From: Circinella umbellata
Lineage: Eukaryota > Mucoromycota > Mucoromycetes > Mucorales > Lichtheimiaceae
DNA length: 64,000 bases
Assembly: GCA_025093555.1 (NCBI GenBank)
Contig: JAIWNF010000011.1
Coordinates: 806,001 to 870,000, forward strand
Direction of reading: 5' to 3'
In this document: in pieces, positions 27,301 to 40,866 of the stretch
How positions within the stretch are numbered: position 1 is the first letter of the stretch
Layout: the number at the start of each line of letters is the position of its first letter
The notes under the pieces: generated by a model
Databases searched by the model: none
What the model was told of the DNA's origin: nothing
The model's input: only the letters and a program-made list of their open reading frames with translations
Position numbers and translations under genes: made by a program

Positions 27301-30300
27301 AAAATGGAACTGGATTTCTGTTAGTGTCTGTGTGCGTGTTTCAAAACTTTAAATGGTGCTATGTTTTGAATACTTTCTAAAGCACAATAATTGATTTTAT
27401 AAATGTATATACTTAGATCCAATACTTTTATCCACCGGTGCCAAGTGTCTCTTAGAAGTTGTATCCTTGGGTCCACCAACAATTGCAAGTGCATTCCAAG
27501 ATCGACTTGACTTCTTTAAAGCATTGATTTTCTCTAAGAAACAAGAGGCACGCGATACGATGTCTCGCATTTTTGGTATTATTGCTACAGACCCATCTGT
27601 ATCTCAAGATAATATTCAATTGTTACTTACAGAACTTGTGGATGTGGCAGACAAGAATTCAGAGACAAACAAAAATACAAGCGTGTTGCCTGCTGAAAAA
27701 GTACATGGTGCATTATTGACCATGGGTTATTTAATTAGTCGATCCAACTATCGGGGACGATCGTTAAGCGACAGTGTTATTCGTAAATGTATCCAGTGCC
27801 TCGCAACCTATTTGGAAGGTGCTCCAGGAACTGTATTCAATATGTTGGCAGCTGCAGCATGTCACAGTTTGGCAGAAATTGGCCGAACACAAGTATTGGG
27901 GACTTTGACAGAAAAACGAAAGCGTGATGATGATAATGATATTAAAGAGAAAGAAGAGAAAACAGAAAAAGAATCAACAAAAATGGATGTCGACGATAAA
28001 ACTAGTGGTTCTGCTGGGGTATTGTCTGCAATTGATTTGATCGAAAACTTGGCTCGATTAGCCAAGACATGCAAAGAACCTAAAGTACAAGAACAAGCCA
28101 TTTTAGCATTGGGACAACTATCTATTCCATTGACGAGCGAAAATACGGTTATTAATCTTGTCACCGAATCACTTTTTGCTTCAGCAGACACGAAACAAGT
28201 TGAAATTTTCTTTGCTGGTGGTGAAGCGTGGTCTGTAGTTGCATTTGGTTGGGAGTCTCAGGCGATGCAAAAACATAGAGATATCGATGATATGGTCCTG
28301 CTTCAAAACGTCGATCAGTCGGCGAATACCAAAAAACGAAGTGAACTGTTTCAAAGTATTATTGAAAAGATCGCTCGGGTGTATGTTGTAAGTGATCGTG
28401 CTTGGTATAGAAAAGCATCATGTATTTGGCTTTTGTCCATCTTGAAATTTGGCAAGGATCAACCTCTTATTCAGGTAATTATTATTATTGGATATGCCCG
28501 TTTTTTTATGCTGTGTGCTAGTGAGCGAAGATCTATATATTTAAAATCTCACAAAAATACTAAAAATAAAAATAGACCAATCTCGGTGTACTTCATGCAG
28601 CATTCTCAAGACTTATTGCTGATAGAGATGGTATGTAAAGATTTACATTTTGACTAACTTTATATTCAGCAGTTTGTTTTAATGATTGATAAATATCTTT
28701 ACATATTATTATTAGACTTTACACAAGAGGTAGCATCTAAAGGTCTGGGTTTGGTATATGAGTATGGTGATGACAAAATTAAGGAAGACATGTTATACTC
28801 CCTGGTGGGCACTTTTACGGAGGGAAGAAGTATCCAAGCCCAATCAGTTACCGATAACACTGTATTGTTTGAAGAAGGGGCTTTGGGAACTACCCCTGAT
28901 GGCAACTCGATTACTACCTATAAAGAACTCTGTTCACTTGCCTCTGAACTCAACCAGCCCGATCTCATATATAAATTCATGAGTCTTGCTAATCACAATG
29001 CTATGTGGACATCTCGACGCGGTGCAGCATTTGGTTTCCAAAACCTCATGAGCCTTGCTGAAAAAGAATTAGAGCCTTATTTACCACGCTTAGTACCCAA
29101 ATTGTATCGATATCAATTTGATCCTAATGGTCAAGTAAATCAATCCATGAAGACAATCTGGCGTTCCTTGGTCAAGGATAATCAAAAAACAGTCGAGAAG
29201 TATTTTGATTTGATCATGGATGATGTATTGGCTGGTCTTGGGAATCGACAATGGCGTGTGCGTGAAGCTTCTTGTGCTGCCGTTACGGATTTGGTGCAAG
29301 GCAGACAATTGGCGCAAATTGAACCCTATTTGGAACGACTGTGGAAAATGTGTTTCCGTGCATTGGATGATATTAAGGAATCAGTTAGACGTGCTGCTAC
29401 ACAAACGTGTAAACAATTGACAAAGCTGACAGTACATTACTGCGATCCGAATGTTGTCTCATCGAGTGATGGTGTCAAGGTCATGAATATTGTTATGCCG
29501 TTTTTGTTGGAGAGGGGCATTGTATCGGATGCTGAGGATGTACGCAAGTTCAGTTTAGATGCTTTGCTTCGTATTTGTAAGACAGGAGCATCGTTGTTAA
29601 AATCATTTGTACCTGAAATTATTGACACTTTGTTACAATCATTATCTTGTAAGTTGTAATATGTTATGTCTATATCACTGTTTTGTTTTGTTAACAGTTC
29701 TATATCTTTTTTTTTTGGTGAACAGCGATGGAACCTCAAGCCATGAATTATCTTACATTTCATGCAGATAAATATAATATTACACAAGAACAGGTAATTG
29801 TATTCAAAATATTAAGTGTAGAAAAAAATGTCTCTTCCACTATTAAAAGTACTAACAACATGTATTTCTTGCTTCTTACTAGCTTGATAGCGCACGACTA
29901 AGTGGTGCCAAAAATTCCCCAATGATGGAAGGCATTGAACACTGTGTTAATCAAATTGACGAAGATGTCATGAAAGAACTGACACCTCGAATTATTAGCA
30001 TCATTAAGAAAGGGACGGGTCTACCTACAAAGGTAAGAAAAGAATTGACATTATTTTCTACTTTACCTCATGTAAAAAGAAACCCAGTAACTAAAGGCCA
30101 TCGGTCATCATTATTTACTTTTAGGCCGGCTGCGCACGATTTATTGTCACGCTGGTTATGAACCGTAGATCAGCAATGGGACCTTTTGCTGATACCTTCC
30201 TTAAAGCCTTGAGTGGAGCCATTCAATCCAAAAATCCTGTTATTCGTAAAGCATTTGCCACAGCAACGGGTTATGTTTGTCAACTTGCTACTTTTGACAA

Positions 30301-31843
30301 AATTTGTTCACTTGTACGCCATTTAAAAAAATTATATGTTGAAAACACAGGTAAATTAAACTTTTTATAAACAATGATGAGAATAACTTTTTTATTCTGT
30401 ACTAAAGTGCTTATTAAATATTAAATATTATTTTATTAGACGAGGATGCACATGCCGCTAGTGCATTGACAGCAGCAGATATGACGCGATTCGCCACCGA
30501 TCGTATGAATGCTGTTGCTTCAGAAATTGTACCTTTGATTTACCTGGGTGAACATGATCCTGATGATAATCTCAAAAAAGTCTGGGCCGCTGCATGGGAA
30601 AATTTAACATCTGGCACGCGTAGTTTGGTAACAATTCATGCTGACGAAATTATTGATTTTGCACAGCCTTTATTATCATCGTCGTCATGGGCAACAAAGC
30701 AGACTGCAGCCTTGGCTATTGCTGATATGTGTAAGACAGGAGGTAGAGCCATTGCTCAGCGTGCTGATAAATTGATGCCAGTGATGGTATCTACGCTTGC
30801 TACCCGATCATGGGCTGGTAAGGAACATGTGCTGGAAGCATTTGTCCAGTTATGTGTTTCTGCACAAGGTTATTTTGAAGAACAAGGAAAGGAGCCAACA
30901 TTAGATGATGTTGTCAAGGTAAGATTAAGTGCATTTCATTATTAATATTTTAGAGCTGATAATGTATTAAATTTATATGTTTGTATCATTACTATTCTTT
31001 TCAAAAATTAAAAATACAGATTTTGGTTCGTGAGTGCAAGCGCAAAAATCGACCTTATCAAAGACATGCATTAGTGACATTCAAAGTATTTGCAGACACG
31101 TTTTCCGACAAAGTTAATATCTTAAAGCAATCACAGACATTCCTTACCGAACTATGTGAAATGGACGAAGATGAAGTAGCTGAAGACGATGAAAATGACA
31201 ACGCAAAGCCTTTACTTTTGATGATCAAAGCAAATGCATTCAAAGCACTTATCGCATCATTCCGACCAAGAACATTTATTGAACATCGTAAGTATTTAAA
31301 GAAAAAAAATCAAACCATTGGCAGGTTCGTCAGTGGAAGAACAAACAAATGAACCATTATATTTATCAATTTTATATTCAATTATATCAGAGGATCAGAC
31401 CGAAGTGATTTGTCACGTATTGACTGATAGTTTACAAGGAAACATATGGAACGTTCAATTGGCTATTTTGGACAGTTTGAAGCTATTTTTCGAACGGGTC
31501 GATTCTCAACACGTAAATGACGCCTTGTTGAATCGTGTATTTGATACATGTAATACACATGGTCTGAACGACCTTAAGTATTCTGCAATTCGAACGGCTA
31601 CAAATGATGTTTTAGATGCGCTCGTCGCATCATGTAAATGTAAGTTCTTTTTTATATCTATGCGACAAACAATCAGTTAAGTTAAAGCAGGGCTAATGAT
31701 ATTAAACATGTAAATAATAAATAGTGTCACCAGAACTTAAATCCAAACTACATGGTATGATTTCTTCCAGCTTACAAAAAGAACCATTAGCTGTCCTCAA
31801 AGAACGATTAAATAGTTTGAATAAGTCAGTTGATAGCAACTAA
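24363..31843 (+). CDS. ECM29: Proteasome adaptor and scaffold protein Ecm29
   Basis: This HEAT-repeat protein binds both the 20S core and 19S cap and acts in proteasome quality control. Twenty-one exons: 24363-24390, 24466-24587, 24727-24984, 25085-25351, 25464-25674, 25778-25900, 25979-26043, 26119-26209, 26289-26345, 26448-26638, 26727-27291, 27417-28474, 28576-28630, 28716-29648, 29726-29793, 29883-30032, 30125-30350, 30440-30918, 31020-31287, 31325-31639 and 31725-31843. All phases agree and give 1882 residues, close to the yeast length. The N-terminus (ERCVNLFLTPVLLKLASPHE, then VRRKVMELLSHINKR) is the diagnostic Ecm29 block. The rest is alpha-helical repeats such as NRQWRVREASCAAVTDLVQG and DPNGQVNQSMKTIWRSLV. 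A charged Lys/Glu/Asp insert sits near 27910-27990. The start is the first ATG before a conserved small exon. Confidence 0.95.
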
Positions 31844-34071
31844 AACTATCAAATTATTCCCATATCAAAAATAAATAAGTCTTTATTTTTATTCTATTCT
31901 ATTTTATCCCACTACTACTTTTTATTCTAATAAAAAAAATGATGTAATTCTAATACAGTACATGTATATTACTGCAAATACTCTTATTTTTTTTATATGT
32001 AATATAATATATCTATATATAGATTATATACATCTCAAAATTGATGCCAGTTTTACCATTACATCACATAAAATTCAATTTTGGTACTAGTCTGTTCTCA
32101 TTACATGTAACAGATATGGCTTAATTTATTAAAATGCTTCATAAGTTCTTCAATTTGTAAAGTTGGCGTCCCATTACCGTCGCTTTAGTAGATATTCTGC
32201 TTGTACTTTCTAACAGTGCCAAAATCAATAGATGTGAGAATCTTTCTAAAAAACATGGACATATAAGGATGTCACGAGCAAAAAAAAATTATCCAAAATC
32301 CCAATATTCGGGTAAACATTACACAAATGCAATTGGAGATTTGTTTGTGTCTGGAAGAAGTGACAGGCACGATCAATTTTTTTAAAAGCAACATTTTATT
32401 AATGAATCTATACGTCAGTCTAGCATATATATTACTTTCCTCCATTATCGCTCTATCTATATATAAAAAAAATCCAGAAGGAATACAAAGATGTATTTAA
32501 TTTAAAATGTTGATATTCCTTTCCTATGAAAAACTAAATATACTAGCCAAAAGACGTTGAGAGGACTGTGTCCCTAGGCCCTGTAGTTTTGATTGAAAAC
32601 AGATATATATATATACGTACGTATGCATTGTATTTTATGCCTTTTTCTTTACCGTCAGAACCCTTATAATATCAGTTTCAAAGTTTCCATTTACACTTTT
32701 GCACATGAACTTTTATGTATCATTACGTAATGTATTATAGATACGCAAAGAATACCCGTTTCTTTTGCCAAGATTGCTATATATCTAATAGTGAAAACAG
32801 ACATAACTGTTCTGTTTGTTGTACCCAATGGTACAATACAGTAATTCAAAGATATAGAATTGATTTATGTTTTCTCATGAGCTAATAACTGCTGATAGTC
32901 ACTCAACTTGTTTTATCGTTGGCACTGGCCGCTTTTTAAATACAGTAGTAGCTTTCGTGATTTTTTTGGTCTCAAAAAAAATTAGAAGTACTCCTCACAT
33001 TATTTTGAGCTATATCCGTAGCTTGCAAAGCCTGCAGTTTTATTTGCGTTGGTGATCCAAAACAAAGTTTATCTATTACGCTATGTAATAGCATGGTATG
33101 TGATCTTGCCGACGCCATGGCAAGTAGAAAGGCTGGCCGCAAAGCCGAATTAAATAAGGTTCTGGTTACGGGATTAACCGCATTATTGTGGTTCTCACCT
33201 TATACTAACTAACATAGTCATCTCTAAATATACAAATTACATTCGAAAATAATATCACTTGGTTTGCGATAGCACAAAAGTATAATCCATTGAAATGATA
33301 TAACTTTGCATAAACTATGTCCTATTAAGATAAACGTACACTTGAAATAAGATACCTTATCACCACTTTCTTAAGCTTTATTAAAAGGCCCGGATATGAG
33401 AATATATATTTACTAGATATAATATTTTAACACTTTATTTTATTAATAGTATGTATGGGAAAAAAAGGTATTGTTTCTCCCACGACAGAATTTAGATTAC
33501 TCTATAAATATGAATTTTATTACCGTGAGTCCTGTACCACCATCTACCACAATACAGTACAAGATCTTCGATGCAAGAATGACAAAAAGTTTATTTGGTA
33601 ATTATACTGTTTTTCCTTAAGAAAGTTGTGTAGTGAAAAATCTTGTGATCCCCGATTCCCTATTTCGTAAAATATTAACTATATATGTTAAAGCCGAGGG
33701 TCAGGCATTTTATCTATCTTCATGTAATAAGATGACAGCATTAAAAATACTTTTGCCTTATTCTAGCATATATCTTTTTCCTCTGATTTACACACGCATA
33801 GATGTATTATACCCATGCTTCGCTTTATCAGTGTCAGCATATTTTATTATCGCTGTCTTTTCTATTGTAACCTGATCTGTTGACAAGTTACTATAATAGA
33901 AACAAAATTAGGGTGGGAATATACGTGAATCACGTAAGCTTTTTTTCTGTAAAATATATATGCAAATAATATACATATATTCATTAATCGTTTAATTTTT
34001 GCCTTTTTCTCTTCTATAGTAATTTTAATACAGATATCGCGTGTCAAACATACCAAATTTCATATTTTGCC
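31844..34071. other. Gene-poor AT-rich region
   Basis: About 2.2 kb without a supportable gene. Open frames such as 32867-33055 and 33633-33875 have no domain character. A less AT-rich patch at 33087-33208 reads as a 39-codon frame beginning VCDLADAMASRKAGRKAELN, possibly a gene relic. Nothing firm can be assigned. Confidence 0.45.
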
Positions 34072-37000
34072 ATGAAAATACAACTTTTAACAATACTAAC
34101 GGTAACTATTGTATCAATGGGTGGTTTACTCACTGGATATGATGTTGGTGTAATCTCGGGTATATATCTTTATATATATTTTTTTAATGCCAAGCATTCC
34201 TGTTCTTTTTATTTCATACATAATAAGTAATCTGACTAACTGACATAATAAAATTAATATAAATGGTATACGTAATTGAAGGTGTACTGATCATGCCGAC
34301 ATTTGGGCCTTATTTTGGTATAAGTGGAGGAAATCCTGTTTATGAAGCACAAGTTAAAGGTAAATATATAAAATACTATCTCTTACTCAGGGGAATATTA
34401 AGAACATATAATAATGGTTTAAAAACCTTGGCCTATGATTTGAAAATGTAGGTGATATTGTAAGCATGATGCAGGCTGGTGGATGCGTAGGCGCAATATT
34501 TATTAATTTTATAGCAGGTCTGTGCTATTTTTAATATTTAAAAAAATATAACATCTTGCATTAATTGTTATAAATGAAATAGCAATGAAAAACAAGGCTA
34601 ATATCATATAATAAAAATAAAGATCCATACGGTAGACGCATTGCTATCTTTCTTTGTTCAACTGTATTTATCATTGGAAGCGTTGTACAGGTGGTAGCAA
34701 CAAACGTGGCGGCCATGATGGCAGGACGATTTATTGGAGGAAGTAAGTAGCAATATATATTGATCAATTGTCTATTGTATAAGCTTTATATCTTACCACG
34801 TAAATGCACATAATTTTTAATACGTAGTGGGTGTCGGTGCGTGCGCAAATGTTGTCCCTGTATATATTGCTGAAATTTCAGATAAGAGTAACCGTGGAAG
34901 GATGTCGAACTTGTGGCAGTTTATGCTTGTCATTGGAATTATGATTTCTTATTGGTATGCAAAGTAGAATACTTTTGAGATGTGTACTGTATAATTTTTT
35001 TAATTATGCAAATTTAACAAGAGGGGTTAATTTTTTACTCTTATAACATGACAGGGTTGACTATGCATGTTTACAACATTTACCGGTCGGCCACATTCAA
35101 TGGAAAACACCGCTTGGCATCCAGATTATTCCTGGTGGAATTATGCTTCTCGGTATTTTCTTTTTACCCGAATCTCTACGTTGGTTAGCCAACAGGTATT
35201 TACGTAGCTTACTATAGGATATTGTTTACAAAAAATATTAATAATATTACTAATTTCATTCTTACCCTTCTACATAGAGGAAAATTGGATGAGATGAAAA
35301 AGACTATTAGCCGCCTTCGAGTTCTACCTGAAACCCATGAGAAGGTTATTCAAGAGACAGAAGAAATTATTACATCAATTGAAGAAGAGCGAGAAGGCAA
35401 AGCAACACGATGGGCTGAAATGCGTAAACCTTCTAACATACGTCGATTGATTATTGGAATCATTATTGGTATTTGCCAACAATGGACTGGTACCAATGCA
35501 ATTGTAAGATATTTAAAAGATCATATTTAGTGATTCAGCAATATAAGAGACGATTTTTTTTATTGGAATCAAAACACCAATAACAGGGTCTTTATTTTTG
35601 AACTTAGAATTATTACGCTCCTGAAATGGTACGTCAGATGGGTGTTACAGGCGACACGGTTGATATTCTTGCGACTGGCATTTACGGTAACAAATTATAA
35701 TGAAGTATACAAAGTTATTATGATGTCATGGTGGTGATAGTACAAAGCTAATTTGGGTGTCTTGTAATATCTTTGTTTTTGTATATAATTTTACTATCTT
35801 TATCAGGTGCTGTAAAGGTTGTCGTTGTATTCATATTCTTTTTTATGGTGGATCATAAATTCTTTGGACGCCGAAACTCTCTCCTTATTGGTTCCATTCT
35901 GATGTTTATATCATTTTATATATTGGGTGCATTACTTATGTATATTGAAAAGGATAAGGCGATAGCTGCGGAAAACGGCGTAGAAGTTCCAGTGAGCGAT
36001 AAGGGATATGCCGCTATGGTCATGTTATTTATTTTTGCAATTGGGTAAGTAGATTATGATAATTAAATATAAGCACTAGATCACAAAATGAAAAAAAAAA
36101 AATTGCTACGTAAACTACTTTTTTGAAAAAAAAATAATTGATAATAATTTATGTCTTCTTGCATGTTATGTCAGCTACGAAATTTCATGGGGTTAGTACT
36201 TTATAATATATTTACTGTAAAAAGAATTGGATATACTTGAAAAACAAAGTATGATATTAATAAATTATATATAAAAATATTAGGTCCATTAATGTATGTG
36301 ATTTGTGCCGAAATCTTCCCGACACGTATTCGAGCTATTTGCATGTCTATTACAATGGGTAATGTTTTTATTTCAACAGTAATAATTTATATACGTACAA
36401 CCAAAATGGCGATCTAATAATAATAATTTCTTTTTTATCATTATATACGTAGCAATCTATTTGGTAAGCTTAGAGTTCTTAAGGGGAGATATATTGACTT
36501 TTTTTTAAGAAAATAAATACCTTCGTCGGCGGTATTGAGATTGTGAAATTAAAATCACCACGTACATTTTATGACGTTTGCTAATCTGTATACTACTACT
36601 CTATTTATTATCAAAATAACTATAATCATAGGCTATGAATGCAGTGATTGCCAAAGTTACACCGTTAATGATCACACAATTAACATATGGAACATACTTC
36701 TTTTTTGGAAGTACTGTATTTGCGATGACAATATTCGTTTGGCTTTTCGTGCCTGAAACTCGGGGCCGTTCATTAGAAGATATGGAACCGGTAAGGAAAA
36801 AAATAACAATACTACGTTGAAGACAAGAATGGTGACATATTATAAGAGACTCTAATATAATGGTGGTACCTAACTTTTTGTTGGTCACTACATATGATAT
36901 TCTTGAATCATTATTATTATTTAGATATTTAGCGGTCCACTCATTGTTTTAAAAAACAAGGAAGCATTACGTCAAGGAATTCGTGAGAATGAGACAAAGG

Positions 37001-37140
37001 AGAAAAAAGTGCAACAATTTGATTCTCGTAGCAGTAACAACGAAGAGCGTGATGAGCAAGATAAAGTTGTCGAATTAAAACAAAATATCAATGATCTTCA
37101 TGGTAAAAATGATATTACTCCTCAAAAACAGCAGGATTAA
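34072..37140 (+). CDS. Sugar-porter family MFS transporter
   Basis: This is a 12-helix proton-coupled or facilitative carrier of the sugar porter family (PF00083) at the plasma membrane. Hexose, pentose and quinate carriers all share this fold, so the substrate is not predicted. Fourteen exons: 34072-34159, 34282-34359, 34452-34517, 34623-34742, 34828-34954, 35055-35195, 35278-35503, 35608-35686, 35807-36044, 36175-36191 (17 bases), 36284-36358, 36453-36463 (11 bases), 36632-36790 and 36925-37140, giving 546 residues. Family motifs in order: [20 protein letters not shown] (loop 2-3), [50 protein letters not shown] (loop 8-9), [18 protein letters not shown] and [13 protein letters not shown]. 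The central loop and C-terminus are charged and cytosolic. The two microexons are required to keep the frame. Confidence 0.93.
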
Positions 37141-38028
37141 GAAACGGCTGGTAATATAATAGAAGTATTATAAAAACGTTTATGTAGATATATTTCCATA
37201 TAAATTAATAATCTTGTAAAAAAATAATACGTAATATTATAATTTTTTACATTATACGTATAGTAAACAAAATACAACTTTACACGTCATTTGATATACT
37301 TGTTACCTTTTCATCTATTACCTAGTTTTGAGCACTAAACTTCTAAGTGTTTACAGAATCGGAGTATTTATATATAAAAAAAAAGAGTTTTTTTTTACAT
37401 TTCCTGACAAGAAAGTTAAAATACAAAGTTTTTGTTGCTTTGCTCACAACATCATAATGGTGATATCCCTCTTTTTGAATTTCCTTTCCTTTCCTTTCCC
37501 TCCCTCCTTTTTTTTATTTTTCAATATTTTACGTATCAGCAATTATCATTACTACAGTATTATCATAAATAAATTAGTATCGGGAGTTTCCAACAAAGAA
37601 TATCAATTAAATTCACATCTTTCCAATAAAACCCATCTTTAAGCCTACTACTGATAACCAGATTCGATTTCTCCTATAATTGGGTCCCTTTTCACCTGAT
37701 AATAAACTCATATTTATTCGATATGTACGTATGATCTTAGATCCACTTTTACCTAGTATCATATCCATTTTTACCCAAAATCGTTCAAGGAATAGGTAAC
37801 CAGACACTTAATATATATAGGATAGTTTTTCCGTTCCTTGCTTAACTAGAATTAATTCACTCTTTCTTCAATTTTTTTCCTCGGAACTCATTATATATAT
37901 TGTTTATTTTACTAAATACGGCTTGAACAGAAAGTAAAAGTACATAAATATTGAGAAAAAAACAATTGTGGTTTTTGGTCTCTCGTCACTCTCCTTCTTT
38001 GAAGAAATATGACTAGGCATAATGATTA
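37141..38028. other. Intergenic region, no gene seen
   Basis: AT-rich spacer following the transporter. A run of T/C-rich sequence lies near 37480-37520. Frames on both strands are short and uninformative. It ends at the integrase relic. Confidence 0.5.
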
Positions 38029-38532
38029 TCTATCAGACGAATCGGCTCAGCAATGACCAGGTATGGTATTGGTTCATGGATGGCCAGAGCATCCCCAAAG
38101 TCAAGGTATCATATTTGTTACGTATATTGAGAAAATTAAAAATAAATTTAATCAGATCTAATTGATGCTCCATACAATGGTTTATTATATAGGTCTTGTT
38201 GAACGTGGAAATGCTACATTATCTAACAAGCTCAGTAGATAGTGTGCTGAAAACACAATACAGAAGATTGGACTGCCGGGGTTGATGTTGCAGTATATAA
38301 TATCAGCATAACCAAAGCAGAAGGTATCAACTGCTCTCCATATAAGGCTGTATATGGGAAGGATCCACAAGTGTTTCCACTGTTTTCTGAGTACTTTCAA
38401 CAAGCTTTTCCTGGCCAACGGGTTGTTGATGCGAATGATCTTTTAATTGATATTCGTATTTCATTATTTGATAATAATCTCAATTATAATGATTACCTAT
38501 CCAGTTTTGGTCGCAATAGTGTCATTAGTTAG
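38029..38532 (+). pseudogene. Decayed retrovirus-type integrase fragment
   Basis: The translation matches the C-terminal half of an rve integrase core as used by Ty3/Gypsy retroelements and integrase-derived host genes. It reads GMVLVHGWPEHPQSQ, then GLVERGNATLSNKL, then DWTAGVDVAVYNIS and SPYKAVYGKDPQVFP. The order and spacing (HG.P.HPQSQG..ER.N, then W, then SPYE/K..YG) are characteristic. The frame is broken: TGA and TAG occupy positions where Trp is expected (near 38060 and 38241), and a shift lies near 38258. An apparent GT...AG intron (38107-38191) falls exactly inside the SQG motif. No LTR, protease or reverse transcriptase is visible nearby. It is an old fragment, either of a transposon or of an intron-bearing integrase-derived gene. 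Confidence 0.7.
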
Positions 38533-39878
38533 TAGCAGTAGTGAAGTCCAACGAAGTGGCGGCTCTAGCAGTAATGGCTATGATGATAGCTTCTATTATG
38601 GCAGTAAAAGCGTTAAGCATGATACTCCAAGCTTATATAACGCAAATAATAACTATGATACTGATATTGGTGAATTGAATTCCAGTTAGTAATGAACTTA
38701 CTACCTTATACTAAATATGTGTAAATATATATTGTTGCCCCTCTTTTCGGGTTTTCCCCTCTCTACTTTTATTTATTTTTTTCTTCTAATTATAATTATC
38801 ATTCATTACCATCAGTACCATCAGTATTATCACAATATTTTTACTTGAATAGATATCAGAAGTTTTACAATCAATAATAATTTTCACCTCTATCCAATAA
38901 GAATTGATTATACGTATTCTCAAATAACTTTGAAGTTGACTATCAAAGAGTAAATACCTATCTTTCACTATACTATGGTGAACAGAATGATAATCCCTTC
39001 ACTACTATCATATTGTTTAATTTTTTCTAAAAATATTACGTATCAGACAAGTTAGCGGCTTGATCTAATTTACCACAGAAGAGAGTTTCGAAGTAATTCA
39101 TTATCCATTAATAAAGTGATTAGATGATTTTTTAAATATTATTCCCCACTTGTCGAATTACTGAAATTGTATTCTCCAAAGCATTTTTTGAATCTTTATT
39201 TACAACAACATTTATATTATGGTACAGTGCAAAAGTCAAATGGTCTGATTTATTTTTCTAGAACAAATAGCCTCTAAATATCAGCGAATATCTAAATAAT
39301 GACTATCAACTGTATTTAATTTATATTGGCTGTTGTTCAAATAATAAACAGTAGTCAAACTCAATAGTTAAAACGATCTGGCAGTATATTATGCAAATGA
39401 GTTGCCGTGTATTGTGCTGTATAAGGTAAATTTTAAAGACTGACAAAAACAACAAAAATTGTCGTGAGATATACGTACGTACCCAGTTATTATAACATTC
39501 TGTCCATAGTATCATTGGTCCAGTTATCGTAGGTTCACGAAATTCATTAATAAATTTCATTCCTTTATTGTAAAGTTATAATCAACTAAGGGAAGCTGTC
39601 GGTTTTGTCCATTTTAATGTCTGTCATTGGTACTCAAATTCCGCTTAAATAAAGAATTATCGCCAAGAAAACAATAGTTAGCATATTTGAGTTATTTTTC
39701 AGCTATAAAATTTATCTGTGGTTATTTTTAAAGATTAAAGAAGTAATTGTGGTGAAAATTAAATAGCTGGCATGGAGAACCCAAAATGGAAAGTTATATC
39801 GGTATTTGAAAATTTGGCAGAGGCGCACACTTAATGCTCCAAGAGGTACACAGTAGTTGTCCCTCCCTTTCATCAAAA
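38533..39878. other. Intergenic region, no gene seen
   Basis: AT-rich. A frame at 38447-38689 overlaps the integrase relic and ends in an Asn/Tyr/Ser-rich stretch without a recognisable domain. The right part is the upstream region of RPS18. No other feature is supported. Confidence 0.5.
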
Positions 39879-40866
39879 ATGGTATGTAATATCGAACATG
39901 AAGGATAAACAGTGAACGACATACGTTAAACGGATAGATGGAGTGAATATATGAATGGATTACGTAGATAGAAAGATGGATGGATGGATGAGAACGTAAA
40001 CGATATGATGGAAAAGAATTATTGATAGATTCAGCATAGCAGCATAAATAATATTGGGGGTGTTATCACGAAATGTAAATTGTTCTATAAATTTAGTTGT
40101 TCTAATAATTTTCTTTTTTTTTCAACTTTTACTTATTATATAGTCGCTTGTAGTTCCTGAACGGAATCAGGTATGCATATTATATACACCTACTTGTGTG
40201 TTTTTGGATGAATTTAAAAACACCTTTAAAAAAGACTAAAACTTTGAATTACTTTTTTTCTAATATTATTTTTATTTTTATTATTGTCGTTTTAATAATT
40301 ACAGTTCCAGCACATTATCCGTTTGCTCAACACCAACGTTGACGGTAAGGATAAGATCACCATTGCCTTGACCTCCGTTAAGGGTGTTGGTCGTCGTTTC
40401 GCCAACGTCGCCTGTAAGAAGGCTGATGTCGATCTCAACAAGAGGTAATAATATAAACTTTTTTTCGGCAACAAAGGGGAGATATTTTTAGAGCGAGACC
40501 GCACAATACGAACGGATATGAAATTATAGGATATTAAATACGGGTTTCTACGATCTGTTGATATAATTTAGAGCCGGTGAATTGAGCAACGAAGAATTGG
40601 AACGTATCGTCACCATCCTTCAAAACCCTGCTCAATACAAGATCCCTAACTGGTTCCTTAACAGACAAAAGGATGCTGTTGATGGCAAGTACTCTCAAGC
40701 TATCTCCAACGGTATTGACACCAAGATGCGTGAAGATTTGGAACGCTTGAAGAAGATCCGTGCTCATCGTGGTCTCCGTCACTACTGGGGTCTCCGTGTC
40801 CGTGGTCAACACACCAAGACTACTGGTCGTCGTGGACGTACCGTCGGTGTGTCTAAGAAGAAATAG
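39879..40866 (+). CDS. RPS18: Small ribosomal subunit protein uS13 (S18)
   Basis: This is a protein of the 40S subunit head that contacts tRNA and bridges to the large subunit. Exons: 39879-39881 (the ATG alone), 40144-40170, 40305-40444 and 40572-40866, giving 154 residues, the usual length. It starts [20 protein letters not shown] and carries [20 protein letters not shown], then [15 protein letters not shown], then [20 protein letters not shown] with a basic tail VGVSKKK. These are all diagnostic of eukaryotic S18. The isolated start codon followed by a long first intron (262 bases) is a common arrangement in fungal ribosomal protein genes. The coding part is visibly richer in G/C-ending codons than its neighbours, as expected for a highly expressed gene. 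Confidence 0.96.

Noticed and set aside
2057..31843. A proteasome gene cluster (PRE2 and ECM29)
   Set aside because: They are 21 kb apart with three unrelated genes between them; nothing indicates a functional cluster.
37613..37807. Minus-strand frame rich in Met/Lys/Gly (SGYLFLERFWVKMDMI...)
   Set aside because: Looked briefly like a repeat-containing protein, but it is short, has no partners, and shows no recognisable family.
39882..40143. Possible intronic snoRNA in the first RPS18 intron
   Set aside because: Ribosomal protein introns often host snoRNAs, but I find no convincing paired C box (RUGAUGA) and D box (CUGA) with a terminal stem.
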